DNA of 64,000 bases. Source: Nocardioides lianchengensis (lineage in GTDB: Bacteria; Actinomycetota; Actinomycetes; Propionibacteriales; Nocardioidaceae). This document shows, piece by piece, positions 53,675 to 64,000 of the stretch (position 1 is the first letter of the stretch; each line of letters begins with the position of its first letter). Location: assembly GCF_900101465.1 (NCBI RefSeq), contig NZ_FMZM01000005.1, positions 1 through 64,000 of the forward strand, written 5' to 3'. Both the position numbers and the translations under genes were made by a program. The notes beneath the pieces are model-generated. The model saw nothing but the letters and a program-made list of their open reading frames with translations. It was not told the DNA's origin and did not search any database.

Positions 53675-55470
53675 GCACGGTCATGGACACCGGCGAGAGC
53701 ATCTCCGCGCTGCGCACGCTGCGCCGCGGGGTGCACTACTCGCCCGAGCTCGTCGAGGGCATCAGGGTCACCCTGCTGCTCGCGGTGCTGGCCTCCGTGG
53801 GGCAGGTGGTCGTCCCGGTCGCCGTCCAGCAGGTCCTCGACAAGGGGCTCGGCGCCGACGGCGGGCCCGACGTGTCGTTCACCGTCTGGACCGGCGTGCT
53901 CGCGGCGCTGGCGATCGTCGGCACCAGCTGGGCGTCGTACGCCATGACGAGCCGGCTGTTCACCACCTCCGAGCGCGGGCTGGCCACGCTGCGCATCAAG
54001 GCCTTCCGCCACGTCCACGACCTCCCGCTGCTCACCCAGAACACCGAGCGCCGCGGCGCGCTGGTCTCGCGGGTGACCAGCGACGTCGACCAGGTCAGCC
54101 AGTTCCTCGTCTTCGGCGGCCTGCTGCTCATCGTCAGCGTCGGCCAGGTGCTGGTCGCGACCGTCGTGATGCTGATCTACAGCTGGCAGCTGACGATCGT
54201 CGTCTGGGTCTGCTTCCTGCCGCTGTTCGCCTCGCTGCGGTTCTTCCAGCGCAAGCTCTCCGCGGCGTACGGCGTGGTCCGCCGCCAGGTCGGGCTGATG
54301 CTCTCGGCGATCTCCGAGCCCGTGGTGGGCGCCGCCGTCGTCAAGTCGTACGCCGTCGAGGCCCGCACCCAGGGGCGGATCGACGAGGCGATCGGCATCC
54401 ATCAGGCGGCCAGCACCCGTGCCCAGGGGTTCACCGCGGTCTCGTTCTCGCTGGGCGGCCTCTCGGCCGGCCTGGCCAACGCGGGCGTGCTGATCGTCGG
54501 CATCTGGCTGGGCCAGGGGGTCGTGCCGGGTGCCGACGACATCACGGCCGGCCAGGTCCTGGCCTTCGCCTTCCTGGTGACCCTGTTCGTCGGCCCGGTC
54601 CAGATGGGCACCCAGATCCTCACTGACGCCCAGAACGCGATCGCCGGCTGGCGGCGGGTGATCGGCATCCTCGACACCCCCGCCGACCTGGTCGACCCCG
54701 GCCCGGAGGGCCGCGAGCTGCCACGCGGCCCGGTCGACGTCCGGTTCGAGGGCGTGACCTTCGCCTACCCCGGCGGCCCGCCCGTGCTGCGCGAGGTCAC
54801 CCTCGACCTCGCCGCCGGCACCCGGGTGGCGATCGTCGGCGAGACCGGCTCCGGCAAGTCGACCTTCGCGAAGCTGCTGACCCGCCTGATGGACCCGACC
54901 GAGGGTGCGGTGCTGCTCGACGGCATCGACGTCCGCGAGGTCGGCCAGGCCTCCCTGCGTCGCAGCGTCGTGCTGGTGCCGCAGGAAGGCTTCCTGTTCG
55001 ACGACACCCTGACCGCGAACGTCCGGTACGGCCGGCTCGGGGCGAGCGAGGCCGAGATCCTGGCCAGCGCCGAGGAGCTCGGGCTGAGCGACTGGCTCGC
55101 CGGCCTGCCGCGCGGCCTCGAGACCCGAGTGGGCCAGCGCGGCGAGTCGCTCTCGGCGGGCGAGCGGCAGCTGGTCGCGCTGCTGCGCGCCCACCTCGCC
55201 GACCCCGACCTGCTGGTCCTCGACGAGGCGACCAGCTCGGTCGACCCGGCGCTCGAGATGCGCATCGGCCGGGCTCTCGAGCGGCTGATGTCCGGGCGCA
55301 CCTCGGTCACCATCGCCCACCGGCTCTCCACGGCCGAGAGCGCCGACGAGGTCGTGGTCGTCGACCGGGGCCGGGTCGTCCAGCGCGGGCACCACTCGGT
55401 GCTCGCGGCCGAGGCGGACTCCGTGTACGCCGGGCTGCACGCCTCGTGGACCGCTCAGATGGGACACTGA
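53671..55470 (+). CDS. ABC exporter half with catalytic ATPase site
   Basis: A 599-aa ABC exporter subunit. The transmembrane domain is followed by Walker [12 protein letters not shown], Walker [13 protein letters not shown] with the catalytic Glu, and H-loop TIAHRLST, all canonical, but the signature is LSAGERQ. With the upstream protein it forms one full site (its Walker motifs with the partner LSGGQ) and one degenerate site, as in TM287/288- or TmrAB-type exporters. ATG overlaps the partner stop. hisI starts 4 bp after its stop. Confidence 0.9.
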   Translation: MSTVMDTGESISALRTLRRGVHYSPELVEGIRVTLLLAVLASVGQVVVPVAVQQVLDKGLGADGGPDVSFTVWTGVLAALAIVGTSWASYAMTSRLFTTSERGLATLRIKAFRHVHDLPLLTQNTERRGALVSRVTSDVDQVSQFLVFGGLLLIVSVGQVLVATVVMLIYSWQLTIVVWVCFLPLFASLRFFQRKLSAAYGVVRRQVGLMLSAISEPVVGAAVVKSYAVEARTQGRIDEAIGIHQAASTRAQGFTAVSFSLGGLSAGLANAGVLIVGIWLGQGVVPGADDITAGQVLAFAFLVTLFVGPVQMGTQILTDAQNAIAGWRRVIGILDTPADLVDPGPEGRELPRGPVDVRFEGVTFAYPGGPPVLREVTLDLAAGTRVAIVGETGSGKSTFAKLLTRLMDPTEGAVLLDGIDVREVGQASLRRSVVLVPQEGFLFDDTLTANVRYGRLGASEAEILASAEELGLSDWLAGLPRGLETRVGQRGESLSAGERQLVALLRAHLADPDLLVLDEATSSVDPALEMRIGRALERLMSGRTSVTIAHRLSTAESADEVVVVDRGRVVQRGHHSVLAAEADSVYAGLHASWTAQMGH

Positions 55471-55474
55471 GGGC

Positions 55475-55810
55475 ATGTCTCTCGATGCCGCCCTCGCGGC
55501 CCGGCTCAAGCGCACCGCCGACGGGCTGGTGCCCGCCGTGGTGCAGCAGCACGACACCGGCGAGGTGCTGATGCTCGGCTGGATGGACGACGAGGCCCTG
55601 CAGCGCACGCTCACCACCGGACGCGCGACGTACTGGTCCCGCTCGCGCAGCGAGTACTGGGTCAAGGGCGACACCTCCGGCCACGTCCAGTGGGTCAAGG
55701 AGGTCCGGCTCGACTGCGACGGCGACACCCTGCTGGTCAAGGTCGACCAGGAGGGCGCCGCCTGCCACACCGGCGACCGCACCTGCTTCGACGCCGACCG
55801 CCTGCTGTGA
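55475..55810 (+). CDS. hisI: Phosphoribosyl-AMP cyclohydrolase
   Basis: A 111-aa zinc/magnesium enzyme that opens the adenine ring of PR-AMP, third step of histidine synthesis. [82 protein letters not shown] contains the metal-binding Asp and Cys residues. It is separate from the main his operon and monofunctional (no HisE). Its stop overlaps the Trp-associated membrane gene. Confidence 0.95.
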   Translation: MSLDAALAARLKRTADGLVPAVVQQHDTGEVLMLGWMDDEALQRTLTTGRATYWSRSRSEYWVKGDTSGHVQWVKEVRLDCDGDTLLVKVDQEGAACHTGDRTCFDADRLL

Positions 55811-56430
55811 GCACCCGCTCGCGCGCCCGGCGCAGCTTCGGTCCGGTGGTCCTGCTCGGCCTGGGCGCCGGCGCGCTCGCCGCCGTCGCCGGCAGCAAGG
55901 CCTGGGTCGACTGGGACAGCGACGGCGCGGTCTCCGGCCAGGCGCCCCTGGTCGGATACTCGCTGTCCGACTCGGCGGGCGAGGTCCCGCTCGCCGGCGC
56001 CCTCGCGCTGGTGGTCCTGGCCTGCTGGGGCGTCGTGCTCGTGACCCGAGGTCGGGTTCGCCGCGCCGTGACCGTGCTCGCGCTGGTGGCCGCACTCGGC
56101 CTCCTGGTGACGAGCCTCGTCGGTTGGGGACCGGCGGCCGACGGCATCCGCGACGCGTTCGCGCAGTCCGGCCTGGAGCCCGACGTCGGGCGGACCGTCT
56201 GGTTCTGGGTCGCCGTGGTCACCTCGCTCGTCTCGGTCGCGGCCGCGGCACTCGCCGTCCGGCTGGTGCCGCAGTGGCCCGAGATGGGCCGGCGGTACGA
56301 CGCCCCCGCGGCGGGCGCGGTCGAGGACCGTCCCGACGCCGCGCCCGAGGAGCAGTCCAACCTCGAGCTGTGGAAGGCCCTGGACGAGGGGCACGACCCG
56401 ACCGACCGCCACCCCGACGACGACCACTAG
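55807..56430 (+). CDS. Trp biosynthesis-associated membrane protein
   Basis: A 207-aa protein of the TIGR02234/Trp_oprn_chp family, with four transmembrane helices (about residues 12-30, 58-77, 83-103 and 127-147) and an acidic cytoplasmic tail. The extracytoplasmic loop [38 protein letters not shown] matches the family. It is conserved near trp genes in actinobacteria, function unknown. GTG overlaps the hisI stop; the trpE gene commonly found between the two is absent here. Confidence 0.85.
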   Translation: MSTRSRARRSFGPVVLLGLGAGALAAVAGSKAWVDWDSDGAVSGQAPLVGYSLSDSAGEVPLAGALALVVLACWGVVLVTRGRVRRAVTVLALVAALGLLVTSLVGWGPAADGIRDAFAQSGLEPDVGRTVWFWVAVVTSLVSVAAAALAVRLVPQWPEMGRRYDAPAAGAVEDRPDAAPEEQSNLELWKALDEGHDPTDRHPDDDH

Positions 56431-56474
56431 ACTCCATCGCGACACACCCGCCCCACCCCGAGGAGCCAGCACCG

Positions 56475-56675
56475 ATGAGCGCCAACCACGGCAACACCCC
56501 CGCAGCCTGGACCGCGGTCGTGATCGCGCTGCTCGGGTTCCTGGTCGGCGGCATCGCCCTGATGCTCGACCCCGCCAGTTGGGTGGTCTTCTGGGTCGGC
56601 GTCGGCCTGGTCGTCGCCGCCGGCGTCGTCTTCGTGATCATGGACAAGCTGGGCCTGCACGGCACCAGCCACTGA
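56475..56675 (+). CDS. HGxxPAAW family small membrane protein
   Basis: A 66-aa protein with the defining motif HGNTPAAW at residues 5-12, then two transmembrane helices (about 14-31 and 36-55). The family is actinobacterial and sits in trp operons; its function is unknown. AGGAG precedes the ATG at 56475, and the DUF2752 gene starts 7 nt after its stop. Confidence 0.9.
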   Translation: MSANHGNTPAAWTAVVIALLGFLVGGIALMLDPASWVVFWVGVGLVVAAGVVFVIMDKLGLHGTSH

Positions 56676-56682
56676 GCGAGCG

Positions 56683-57114
56683 GTGAGCCAGCAGCTCGCC
56701 CCGCCTCCGCCGCAGACGCGGCGGCAGCGGATGGTCGCGCCGGTGCTCACCCTCGGCGGACTCGCCGCCGCCACGCTCGCGCTGCACCTGCGCGACCCCC
56801 ACTCGAGCGGGTCGTGGGGTCAGTGCCCGACCGCGGCCCTGGGCTTCGCCTGTCCCGGCTGCGGCGGTCTACGCGCGGTCAACGACCTGACGAACCTCGA
56901 CGTCGCCGCGGCCGCGTCGAGCAACCTGGCCTTCGTCGTCGCGCTGCCGTTCATCGTGGCCGCGCTCGCGCTCTGGACGGTACGACGCTGGCGCGGCACG
57001 ACGGTCCAGATCGACTGGCAGCGTCGTCAGCACATCGTCTTCGTCCTGCTGGCCGGTCTTGCGGCGTTCACCGTGCTGCGCAACCTGGCGGTCGGGCACT
57101 GGCTGGCGCCCTGA
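56683..57114 (+). CDS. DUF2752 membrane protein
   Basis: A 143-aa protein with the DUF2752 signature FACPGCGGLRAVNDLTNLDVAAAASSNLAFVVALPF, three transmembrane segments and a basic N terminus rich in Pro and Gln. The CPGCG pair of cysteines may bind metal. Function is unknown. GTG start at 56683. The stop codon lies inside the terminator stem at 57103-57136. Confidence 0.85.
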   Translation: MSQQLAPPPPQTRRQRMVAPVLTLGGLAAATLALHLRDPHSSGSWGQCPTAALGFACPGCGGLRAVNDLTNLDVAAAASSNLAFVVALPFIVAALALWTVRRWRGTTVQIDWQRRQHIVFVLLAGLAAFTVLRNLAVGHWLAP

Positions 57115-57136
57115 CCCCGGAGGGCCAGGGCGCCAG
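57103..57136. terminator. Hairpin terminator overlapping the DUF2752 stop
   Basis: CTGGCGCCCTG (57103-57113) pairs perfectly with 57126-57136 around a 12-nt loop. The left arm includes part of the TGA stop at 57112-57114. It stands between converging genes and can serve both strands. Confidence 0.6.
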
Positions 57137-57144
57137 GGAACGGT

Positions 57145-57456
57145 TCAGTTGCCGAGCAGGGTGAGGCGGACGATGAGGCCCACGATCGAGAGCACGGTGC
57201 CGATGATGCCGCAGATGTAGCCGGCCTTGATGAGGCCGCGGTTCGCGGTCGGCACCGGGTTGGCGTCGATCTCGGCGAGCGCCGAGCGGCCCATGATGAA
57301 GGCCGGGATGCCGGTGAACAGACCGCAGCAGACCAGGCTCAGGATGCCGAGCACGAGGATCAGGGTGCCGCGGGGGTGGTTCTGCGGAGCGCCGCCGTAG
57401 GGCGGCTGCGGAGCGCCGTACTCGGGAGGCGGAGGCGGCGGTGCGGAGTAGCTCAC
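57145..57456 (-). CDS. DUF4190 membrane protein
   Basis: A 103-aa protein: a Pro/Tyr/Gly-rich cytoplasmic start ([18 protein letters not shown]), then two transmembrane helices (about 33-55 and 75-99) joined by [32 protein letters not shown], the DUF4190 pattern. Function is unknown. GTG at 57456 fits; a longer frame would add unrelated Arg-rich residues. It lies against the direction of the trp genes, divergent from trpC. Confidence 0.75.
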   Translation of the reverse strand: MSYSAPPPPPPEYGAPQPPYGGAPQNHPRGTLILVLGILSLVCCGLFTGIPAFIMGRSALAEIDANPVPTANRGLIKAGYICGIIGTVLSIVGLIVRLTLLGN

Positions 57457-57601
57457 GGGGGAGACCCTTCGTCGGAGTGGACCGGCACGGACCCGGTCGG
57501 CTGGGGGGAACGTACCGTCCTGCGGCCCGGCCAAACCTCACGCATGGCCCGGGTGAGAGACTGGACGGGTCCACCCCGCCCGCTGTTCCGGAGGCTCTCG
57601 C

Positions 57602-58380
57602 ATGTCCGTGCTCGACGACATCGTCGCCGGGGTCCGGGCCGACCTCGCGGAGCGCGAGGCGGCCGTCCCGCTGGCCGACCTGCGGGCCGCCCTGGCCGAC
57701 GCGCCACCGGCCCTCGACCCGATGCCCCACCTCCGGGCGCCGGGCTCGAGCGTGATCGCCGAGGTCAAGCGCAAGAGCCCCAGCAAGGGCGCGCTCGCCG
57801 ACATCCCCGACCCCGCCGCCCTCGCCGCGCAGTACGCCGCCGGCGGCGCGGCCGCGATCAGCGTGCTCACCGAGCAGCGCCGCTTCGGGGGCAGCCTCGA
57901 CGACCTGCGCGCCGTCCGGGCCGCGGTCGACGTCCCCGTGCTGCGCAAGGACTTCATCGTGACCAGCTACCAGCTCGTCGAGGCCCGCGCCGCCGGTGCC
58001 GACCTGGCGCTCCTGATCGTCGCCGCGCTCGACGACGACGAGTTGCGCCGGCTCTACGACGAGGCCCGCCAGCTGGACCTGACCGTGCTGGTCGAGGCCC
58101 ACGACGAGGCCGAGACCGAGCGGGCCGTGGCCCTCGGGGCCGAGCTGGTCGGCATCAACGCCCGCAACCTCAAGACGCTCGAGATCGATACCGACGCCTT
58201 CGGCCGCCTCGCGCCGCTGGTGCCGGACGACCGCGTCAAGGTGGCGGAGTCCGGGATCTTCTCGGAGCAGGACGTCAAGCGCTTCGTCGCCCAGGGTGCC
58301 CGCGCGGTGCTCGTCGGCGAGGCGCTCGTGAAAGACGGCGACCCCCGCGCAGCGGTGGCCGCCATGACGGGAGTGGAAGC

Positions 58381-58384
<4 letters not shown>
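57602..58384 (+). CDS. trpC: Indole-3-glycerol-phosphate synthase
   Basis: A 260-aa TIM barrel converting CdRP to indoleglycerol phosphate. [13 protein letters not shown] has the catalytic lysines, [63 protein letters not shown] and [12 protein letters not shown] are conserved. ATG at 57602 follows CGGAGG. No Trp-rich leader peptide is seen in the 145-bp upstream gap. Overlaps trpB by 4 nt. Confidence 0.95.
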
Positions 58385-59645
<1,261 letters not shown>

Positions 59646-59649
<4 letters not shown>

Positions 59650-60443
59650 CGACTGCCACTGCGTTCGAGAAGGCCAGGGTCGACGGCCGCGCCGCGCTCG
59701 TCGGCTACCTGCCGGCCGGCTACCCCGACGTCCGGGGCGGCATCGACGCGCTGAAGGTGCTCGTCGACGCCGGCTGCGACGTCATCGAGATCGGCCTGCC
59801 CTACAGCGACCCGGTCATGGACGGCCCGACCATCCAGGCGGCGGCGCAGGCCGCCCTGGAGGGCGGCGTCCGCACCGCCGACGTGCTCCGCACGGTCGAG
59901 GCGGTCGCGGCCACCGGCACCCCCACCCTCGTGATGACCTATTGGAACCCCGTCGAGAAGTACGGCGTCGAGCGGTTCGCGGCCGACCTGGCCGGCGCCG
60001 GGGGAGCGGGCCTGATCACGCCCGACCTGACCCCCGACTTCGCGCCCGAGTGGATCGCCGCCGCCGACGCCCACGAGCTCGACAAGGTCTTCCTGGTCGC
60101 GCCCTCGTCGACCGAGGAGCGGATCGCGATGACCACGGCCGCCTGCCGCGGCTTCGTCTACGCCACCGCGGTGATGGGCGTGACCGGTGCCCGGACCTCG
60201 ACCAGCGACCTCGCGGGACCGCTCGTCGCGCGGACCAAGGCCGCCACCGATCTGCCGGTCGGCGTCGGTCTCGGGGTCAGCAACGGCGACCAGGCGGCCG
60301 AGATCGCCGCGTACGCCGACGGCGTGATCGTCGGCTCGGCCTTCGTGCGCACCCTGCTCGACCACGCGGACGACCGGGCGGCGGGCCTGCGCGCCCTCGC
60401 CGCGCTCACCGAGGACCTCGCGGGCGGCGTCCGACGTGCGTAG
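59646..60443 (+). CDS. trpA: Tryptophan synthase alpha chain
   Basis: A 265-aa TIM barrel cleaving indoleglycerol phosphate. [46 protein letters not shown] contains the catalytic Glu and Asp; LITPDLTP and [12 protein letters not shown] are the phosphate-binding parts. ATG overlaps the trpB stop; its 3' end overlaps the SCO gene by 8 nt. Confidence 0.96.
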
Positions 60444-61038
60444 GGCAGGCATCCTGCTGGCGAGCCTGCTCCTGCTCGTCGGCTGCGGCAGCGACACGCC
60501 CGAGGGCGAGCTGAGCGCGACCGTCGTACCTGACCGGCCGTTCGAGATCGGCGCGCAGCAGCTGACCGACACCGACGGCGAGCCCGTCTCGCTGGCCGAC
60601 GGGGCCGACGCCCGGCTCACCCTGGTCTTCTTCGGCTACACGCACTGCCCGGACATCTGCCCGGCGACGATGCAGACGATCGCCTCGGCGCTCACCCGGC
60701 TCTCGGACGCGGACCGCAAGCAGGTCGGGATGACCTTCGTCAGCACCGACCCGACCCGCGACACCGCGCCGGTGCTGCGCCGCTACCTCGACCGCTACGA
60801 CCCGTCGTTCGTCGGGCTGACCGGCGACATCACGACCGTGGCCGAGCTCGGCAAGACCGTGGGCATCTACGTCGTGGAGGGCGAGGAGGGCAAGCCGCTG
60901 ACCGACGAGGAGCTCGGCGGGCACGGCACCCAGGTGCTGGCCCTCGACGGCTCGGGGGAGGTCCCGGTCTACTGGGGCCAGGACACCTCCTCGGCGGAGT
61001 ACGCCGCGGACATCGAGATGCTCCTGGGAGACGACTGA
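60436..61038 (+). CDS. SCO1/SenC-family lipoprotein
   Basis: A 200-aa thioredoxin-fold protein exported as a lipoprotein: hydrophobic start and lipobox LLVGC with lipidation at C17. The copper-binding motif is intact: C71 and C75 in HCPDICP, and H163 in GGHGTQVLAL. SCO proteins help assemble the CuA centre of cytochrome c oxidase or act as redox partners. The GTG start overlaps trpA by 8 nt. The next gene, lgt, would lipidate it. Confidence 0.9.
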   Translation: MRRAGILLASLLLLVGCGSDTPEGELSATVVPDRPFEIGAQQLTDTDGEPVSLADGADARLTLVFFGYTHCPDICPATMQTIASALTRLSDADRKQVGMTFVSTDPTRDTAPVLRRYLDRYDPSFVGLTGDITTVAELGKTVGIYVVEGEEGKPLTDEELGGHGTQVLALDGSGEVPVYWGQDTSSAEYAADIEMLLGDD

Positions 61039-61039
61039 C

Positions 61040-61960
61040 ATGACGATCCTGGCCATCCCGAGCCCCGACTCCGGGGTCTGGAACCTCGGTCCGGTCCCGC
61101 TGCGCGGCTACGCGCTGGCGATCATCCTCGGCATCGTCGCCGCCATCTGGATCGGCGAGCGTCGCTGGATCGCGCGGGGCGGCAAGGCGGGGGAGGTGCA
61201 GGACCTGGCCATCTGGGCGGTGCCCTTCGGCATCGTCGGCGCCCGGATCTACCACGTCGCCACCGACCACGGCCTCTACTTCGGCGAGGGCCGCACCCCG
61301 TGGCGCGCGCTCTACGTCTGGGAGGGCGGCCTCGGCGTGTGGGGCGGCATCGCCGCGGGCGCGCTGGGCATCATCGTCGGCGCCAAGGTCAAGGGGATCC
61401 GGCTGCTGCCCGTCCTCGACGCGCTCGCGCCCGGCGTCCTGGTCGCCCAGGCGCTCGGCCGCTGGGGCAACTGGTTCAACCAGGAGCTGTTCGGCAAGCC
61501 GACCGACCTGCCCTGGGCCCTCGAGGTCAGCGACGACACCGCCCGCGATGCCGGCTACGCCGCCGGCACCACCTTCCACCCCACGTTCCTCTACGAGTGC
61601 CTGTGGTGCCTGGCCGCCTTCGCGCTCATCGTCTGGGCCGACCGGCGCTTCCGCCTCGGCCACGGCCGGGTGCTCGCGCTCTACGTCATGGCCTACACCC
61701 TGGGCCGCGGCTGGATCGAGATGCTGCGCATCGACAACGTCGAGCTCTCCGACGTCGGCGGCCTGCGCTTCAACGTGTGGACCTCGATCGTGCTCTTCGT
61801 GCTGGCCGCGGCGTACTTCGTCTGGAGCCTCCGGGCGCACCCCGGCCGCGAGGAGCAGGTCTACGACGAGCCCGCCGCCGAGCCCGTCGAGGAGCCGGTC
61901 GACGAGCCGGTCGAGGAGCCTCGCGACGTCCCCAGGACGTCCGCCGACGATCGCGAGTAG
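61040..61960 (+). CDS. lgt: Prolipoprotein diacylglyceryl transferase
   Basis: A 306-aa membrane enzyme with seven transmembrane helices that attaches diacylglycerol to the lipobox cysteine. The Lgt signature RWGNWFNQELFGKPTDLPWAL (from about residue 141) with its essential Arg and Asn is intact, as are WEGGLGVWGGIAAG, HPTFLYECLW and GRGWIEMLRID. The C-terminal tail is acidic with repeated EPV units. ATG starts 1 nt after the SCO stop. Confidence 0.95.
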   Translation: MTILAIPSPDSGVWNLGPVPLRGYALAIILGIVAAIWIGERRWIARGGKAGEVQDLAIWAVPFGIVGARIYHVATDHGLYFGEGRTPWRALYVWEGGLGVWGGIAAGALGIIVGAKVKGIRLLPVLDALAPGVLVAQALGRWGNWFNQELFGKPTDLPWALEVSDDTARDAGYAAGTTFHPTFLYECLWCLAAFALIVWADRRFRLGHGRVLALYVMAYTLGRGWIEMLRIDNVELSDVGGLRFNVWTSIVLFVLAAAYFVWSLRAHPGREEQVYDEPAAEPVEEPVDEPVEEPRDVPRTSADDRE

Positions 61961-61982
61961 CACGAGCGCCGCAACGTGCTGG

Positions 61983-61988
61983 TAACCT
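61983..61988 (+). promoter_or_regulatory. Probable -10 box of gltB
   Basis: TAACCT lies 143 nt before the gltB GTG. A start near 61995 gives a leader of about 137 nt that contains the paired segments at 62014-62088. In contrast to the leaderless genes of this window this is a long untranslated leader. Confidence 0.45.
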
Positions 61989-62013
61989 AAGCCCCTCCGC
62001 GTGGGCCAGTGTC

Positions 62014-62088
62014 GTCCCCTGCCGATCTGGGTCCAGATCACGATCTGCCAGATCCCAACTGCATTGCCGATTCCGCCGGCCAGGGGAC
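62014..62088 (+). promoter_or_regulatory. Structured gltB leader: enclosing stem with tandem GATCTG hairpins
   Basis: GTCCCCTG (62014-62021) pairs with CAGGGGAC (62081-62088). Inside, GATCTGGGTCCAGATC (62024-62039) and, two bases later, GATCTGCCAGATC (62042-62054) are two perfect inverted repeats. As RNA this gives a closed multi-arm structure ahead of gltB; as DNA it gives tandem palindromes that a dimeric regulator could bind. I do not recognise a known riboswitch class. Confidence 0.5.
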
Positions 62089-62131
62089 TCCCCGCGAGCC
62101 ACCTCCGGCGCTGACGACGACGGGAGGATCC

Positions 62132-64000
62132 GTGCCATACCAGCACGCGTTCCCGCCGCCCCAAGGGCTCTACGACCCCCGCCACGAGCGCGATGCGTGT
62201 GGCGTGGCCTTCGTGGCGACCCTGACCGGCGTGGCCAGTCACGACATCGTGGCGAAGGCCCTCACCGCCCTGCGCAACCTCGAGCACCGTGGTGCTGCGG
62301 GGGCCGAGCCCAACTCGGGCGACGGCGCGGGCATCCTGATGCAGGTCCCCGACGCCTTCCTCCGGGCCGTCGCGGGCTTCGACCTGCCGGCCGCCGGCGC
62401 GTACGCCGTCGGCACCGCGTTCCTCCCCGGGAACGCCGACGAGGTCGCCTCGACCCGCGCCCGCATCGAGGAGATCGCGACCGAGGAGGGCCTCGCGGTC
62501 CTCGGCTGGCGCGACGTCCCGGTCAACCCCGACATCCTCGGCAAGACCGCGCTCGGCGTGATGCCGACGTTTGTCCAGCTGTTCGTGGCCGGCGCCGGTC
62601 AGCGCGTCACGGGCATGGCCCTGGAGCGGCTGGCCTTCTGCCTGCGCAAGCGCGCGGAGCGCGAGACCGACGTCTACTTCCCGTCGCTGTCGTCGCGCAC
62701 CATGGCCTACAAGGGCATGCTGACGACCGACCAGCTCGACAACTTCTTCCCTGACCTGGTCGACGAGCGGGTGGCCTCGGCCCTCGCCGTCGTCCACTCG
62801 CGGTTCTCGACGAACACCTTCCCGAGCTGGCCGCTGTCCCACCCGTTCCGGTTCATCGCCCACAACGGCGAGATCAACACGGTGATGGGCAACCGCAACT
62901 GGATGCGGGCCCGCGAGGCGCTGCTCGACTCCGACCTGATCCCGGGCGACCTGGACCGGCTGTACCCGATCTGCACCCCCGGTGCGTCGGACTCCGCGTC
63001 CTTCGACGAGGTCCTCGAGCTGCTCCACATGGGCGGTCGCTCGCTGCCGCACTCGGTGCTGATGATGATCCCCGAGGCGTGGGAGAACCACGGCGAGATG
63101 GACGCCAAGCGGCGTGCCTTCTACGAGTTCCACTCCGCGCTGATGGAGCCGTGGGACGGTCCGGCCGCGGTGGTCTTCACCGACGGCTCCCAGATCGGTG
63201 CGGTCCTCGACCGCAACGGTCTGCGCCCCTCGCGCTACTGGGTCACCGACGACGGCCTCGTCGTGCTGGCCTCCGAGGTCGGCGTGCTCGACCTCGACCC
63301 GGCCACGGTCGTCCGCAAGGGCCGCCTCCAGCCGGGCCGGATGTTCCTCGTCGACACCGACGAGCACCGGATCATCGAGGACGAGGAGGTCAAGTCCGGC
63401 CTCGCCGCGGAGCACCCGTACGACGAGTGGCTGCACGCCGGCCTGATCCACCTCAACGACATCCCCGACCGTGAGCACATCGTGCACACCCACGCGTCGG
63501 TGACTCGTCGTCAGCAGGTCTTCGGCTACACCGAGGAGGAGCTGCGGATCCTGCTCACCCCGATGGCCAACACCGGGGGCGAGCCGCTCGGCTCGATGGG
63601 CACCGACTCGCCCATCGCGGCCCTGAGCGCCAAGCCGCGGCTGCTGTTCGACTACTTCGCGCAGCTGTTCGCGCAGGTCACCAACCCGCCGCTCGACGCG
63701 ATCCGCGAGGAGCTCGTCACCTCGCTGAACGGCACCATCGGCCCGGAGGCCAACCTCCTGGAGCCGACGCCCGCCTCGTGCCGCCAGGTCGTGCTGCCCT
63801 TCCCGGTCATCTCCAACGACGACCTGGCCAAGATCCGGCACATCAACCGCGACGGCGACGCTCCCGGCTTCATCAGCCACGTGTCGCGTGGTCTCTACGA
63901 CGTCGAGGGCGGCGGCGCTGCGATGACGGCGCGGATCGAGGAGATCTGCTCCGAGGTCAGCGCCGCGATCGCCGGCGGCGCGCGGATCATCGTGCTCTCC
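62132..64000 (+). CDS. gltB: Glutamate synthase large subunit, 5' part
   Basis: The first 623 codons of NADPH-dependent GOGAT; the frame runs open off the window end. GOGAT makes two glutamates from glutamine and 2-oxoglutarate. A short propeptide (residues 1-22) precedes the catalytic cysteine C23 in [14 protein letters not shown], the class II amidotransferase nucleophile. [67 protein letters not shown] and [20 protein letters not shown] follow, then the start of the central domain. GTG at 62132 follows GGGAGG. Confidence 0.95.
   Translation, partial: MPYQHAFPPPQGLYDPRHERDACGVAFVATLTGVASHDIVAKALTALRNLEHRGAAGAEPNSGDGAGILMQVPDAFLRAVAGFDLPAAGAYAVGTAFLPGNADEVASTRARIEEIATEEGLAVLGWRDVPVNPDILGKTALGVMPTFVQLFVAGAGQRVTGMALERLAFCLRKRAERETDVYFPSLSSRTMAYKGMLTTDQLDNFFPDLVDERVASALAVVHSRFSTNTFPSWPLSHPFRFIAHNGEINTVMGNRNWMRAREALLDSDLIPGDLDRLYPICTPGASDSASFDEVLELLHMGGRSLPHSVLMMIPEAWENHGEMDAKRRAFYEFHSALMEPWDGPAAVVFTDGSQIGAVLDRNGLRPSRYWVTDDGLVVLASEVGVLDLDPATVVRKGRLQPGRMFLVDTDEHRIIEDEEVKSGLAAEHPYDEWLHAGLIHLNDIPDREHIVHTHASVTRRQQVFGYTEEELRILLTPMANTGGEPLGSMGTDSPIAALSAKPRLLFDYFAQLFAQVTNPPLDAIREELVTSLNGTIGPEANLLEPTPASCRQVVLPFPVISNDDLAKIRHINRDGDAPGFISHVSRGLYDVEGGGAAMTARIEEICSEVSAAIAGGARIIVLS

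Noticed and set aside
57544..57605. trp attenuator leader peptide before trpC
   Set aside because: The only ATG frame there has a single Trp and runs on into trpC in another frame without a nearby stop; no terminator/antiterminator pair is seen.
60830..63880. Minus-strand 1,000-codon frame opposite lgt and gltB
   Set aside because: Antisense shadow of conserved genes, with no recognisable domain.

Overview
The window is high-GC (about 70%), gene-dense actinobacterial chromosome. Gene order and proteins (HGxxPAAW protein, Trp-operon membrane protein, DUF3040, SAV_6107-type HEPN protein, PriA in place of HisA/TrpF, SepF/YggT/DivIVA after ftsZ, intergenic GGTGGTCGAGCGAGCC elements) point to a Nocardioides-like member of the Nocardioidaceae. 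That placement is inferred from gene content and style, not from a marker-gene search. I saw no rRNA, tRNA, CRISPR array, transposase, integrase or prophage gene.

Layout. 1-201: intergenic repeats. 202-5835: polyprenyl diphosphate synthase, metF, a CrtI-like oxidoreductase, an ATP-grasp protein, a YbaK deacylase and a membrane protein. 5836-9862: an SOS-type segment with two perfect LexA boxes, one before a HEPN protein (5991) and one before a methyltransferase-dinB pair (7886-9862), with a secreted endonuclease I between them. 9992-15379: DUF3040, a repeat-filled convergent gap, then a leftward MoxR-DUF58-transglutaminase operon. 15688-31828: the division and cell wall (dcw) cluster: mraZ, a structured RNA, a 45-aa membrane ORF, rsmH, ftsL, ftsI, murE, mraY, a murD-like gene, ftsW, murG, murC, ftsQ, ftsZ, yggS, sepF, yggT, divIVA, ending in a strong terminator. 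31947-39337: a DksA/TraR-type protein with a 16-copy Lys/Ala repeat, lspA, an RluD-type gene, a GNAT-chorismate mutase fusion and dnaE. 39322-43014: membrane and DUF3352 proteins, YbaK and a LON-domain protein. 43084-49546: hisD-C-B-H-(small membrane protein)-priA-hisF and a MOSC protein. 49554-55470: accessory genes including a heterodimeric ABC exporter. 55475-61960: hisI, Trp-associated membrane proteins, trpC-B-A, a SCO-family lipoprotein and lgt. 62014-64000: a structured leader and the 5' part of gltB, cut by the window edge.

Most genes form tightly coupled operons with 4-nt ATGA/GTGA overlaps. At least 11 first genes have a TAnnnT -10 box only 6-8 nt before the start codon, which predicts leaderless transcripts.

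Most interesting points. (1) The dcw murD is an intact, translationally coupled 318-aa frame whose N-terminal MurD fold is kept while the ATP P-loop, the metal/carbamoyl-lysine region and the whole C-terminal ligase domain are gone; murF is also absent between murE and mraY, and pgeF/yfiH between ftsZ and yggS. (2) A HEPN protein with an RNase-type R-x4-H motif sits under a perfect LexA box. (3) gltB has a leader that can fold into an enclosing stem around two tandem GATCTG hairpins. (4) A GNAT acetyltransferase is fused to an AroQ chorismate mutase that keeps most catalytic residues. (5) Rare codons GTA, CGT and CGA recur inside the word CGTAC across the window.
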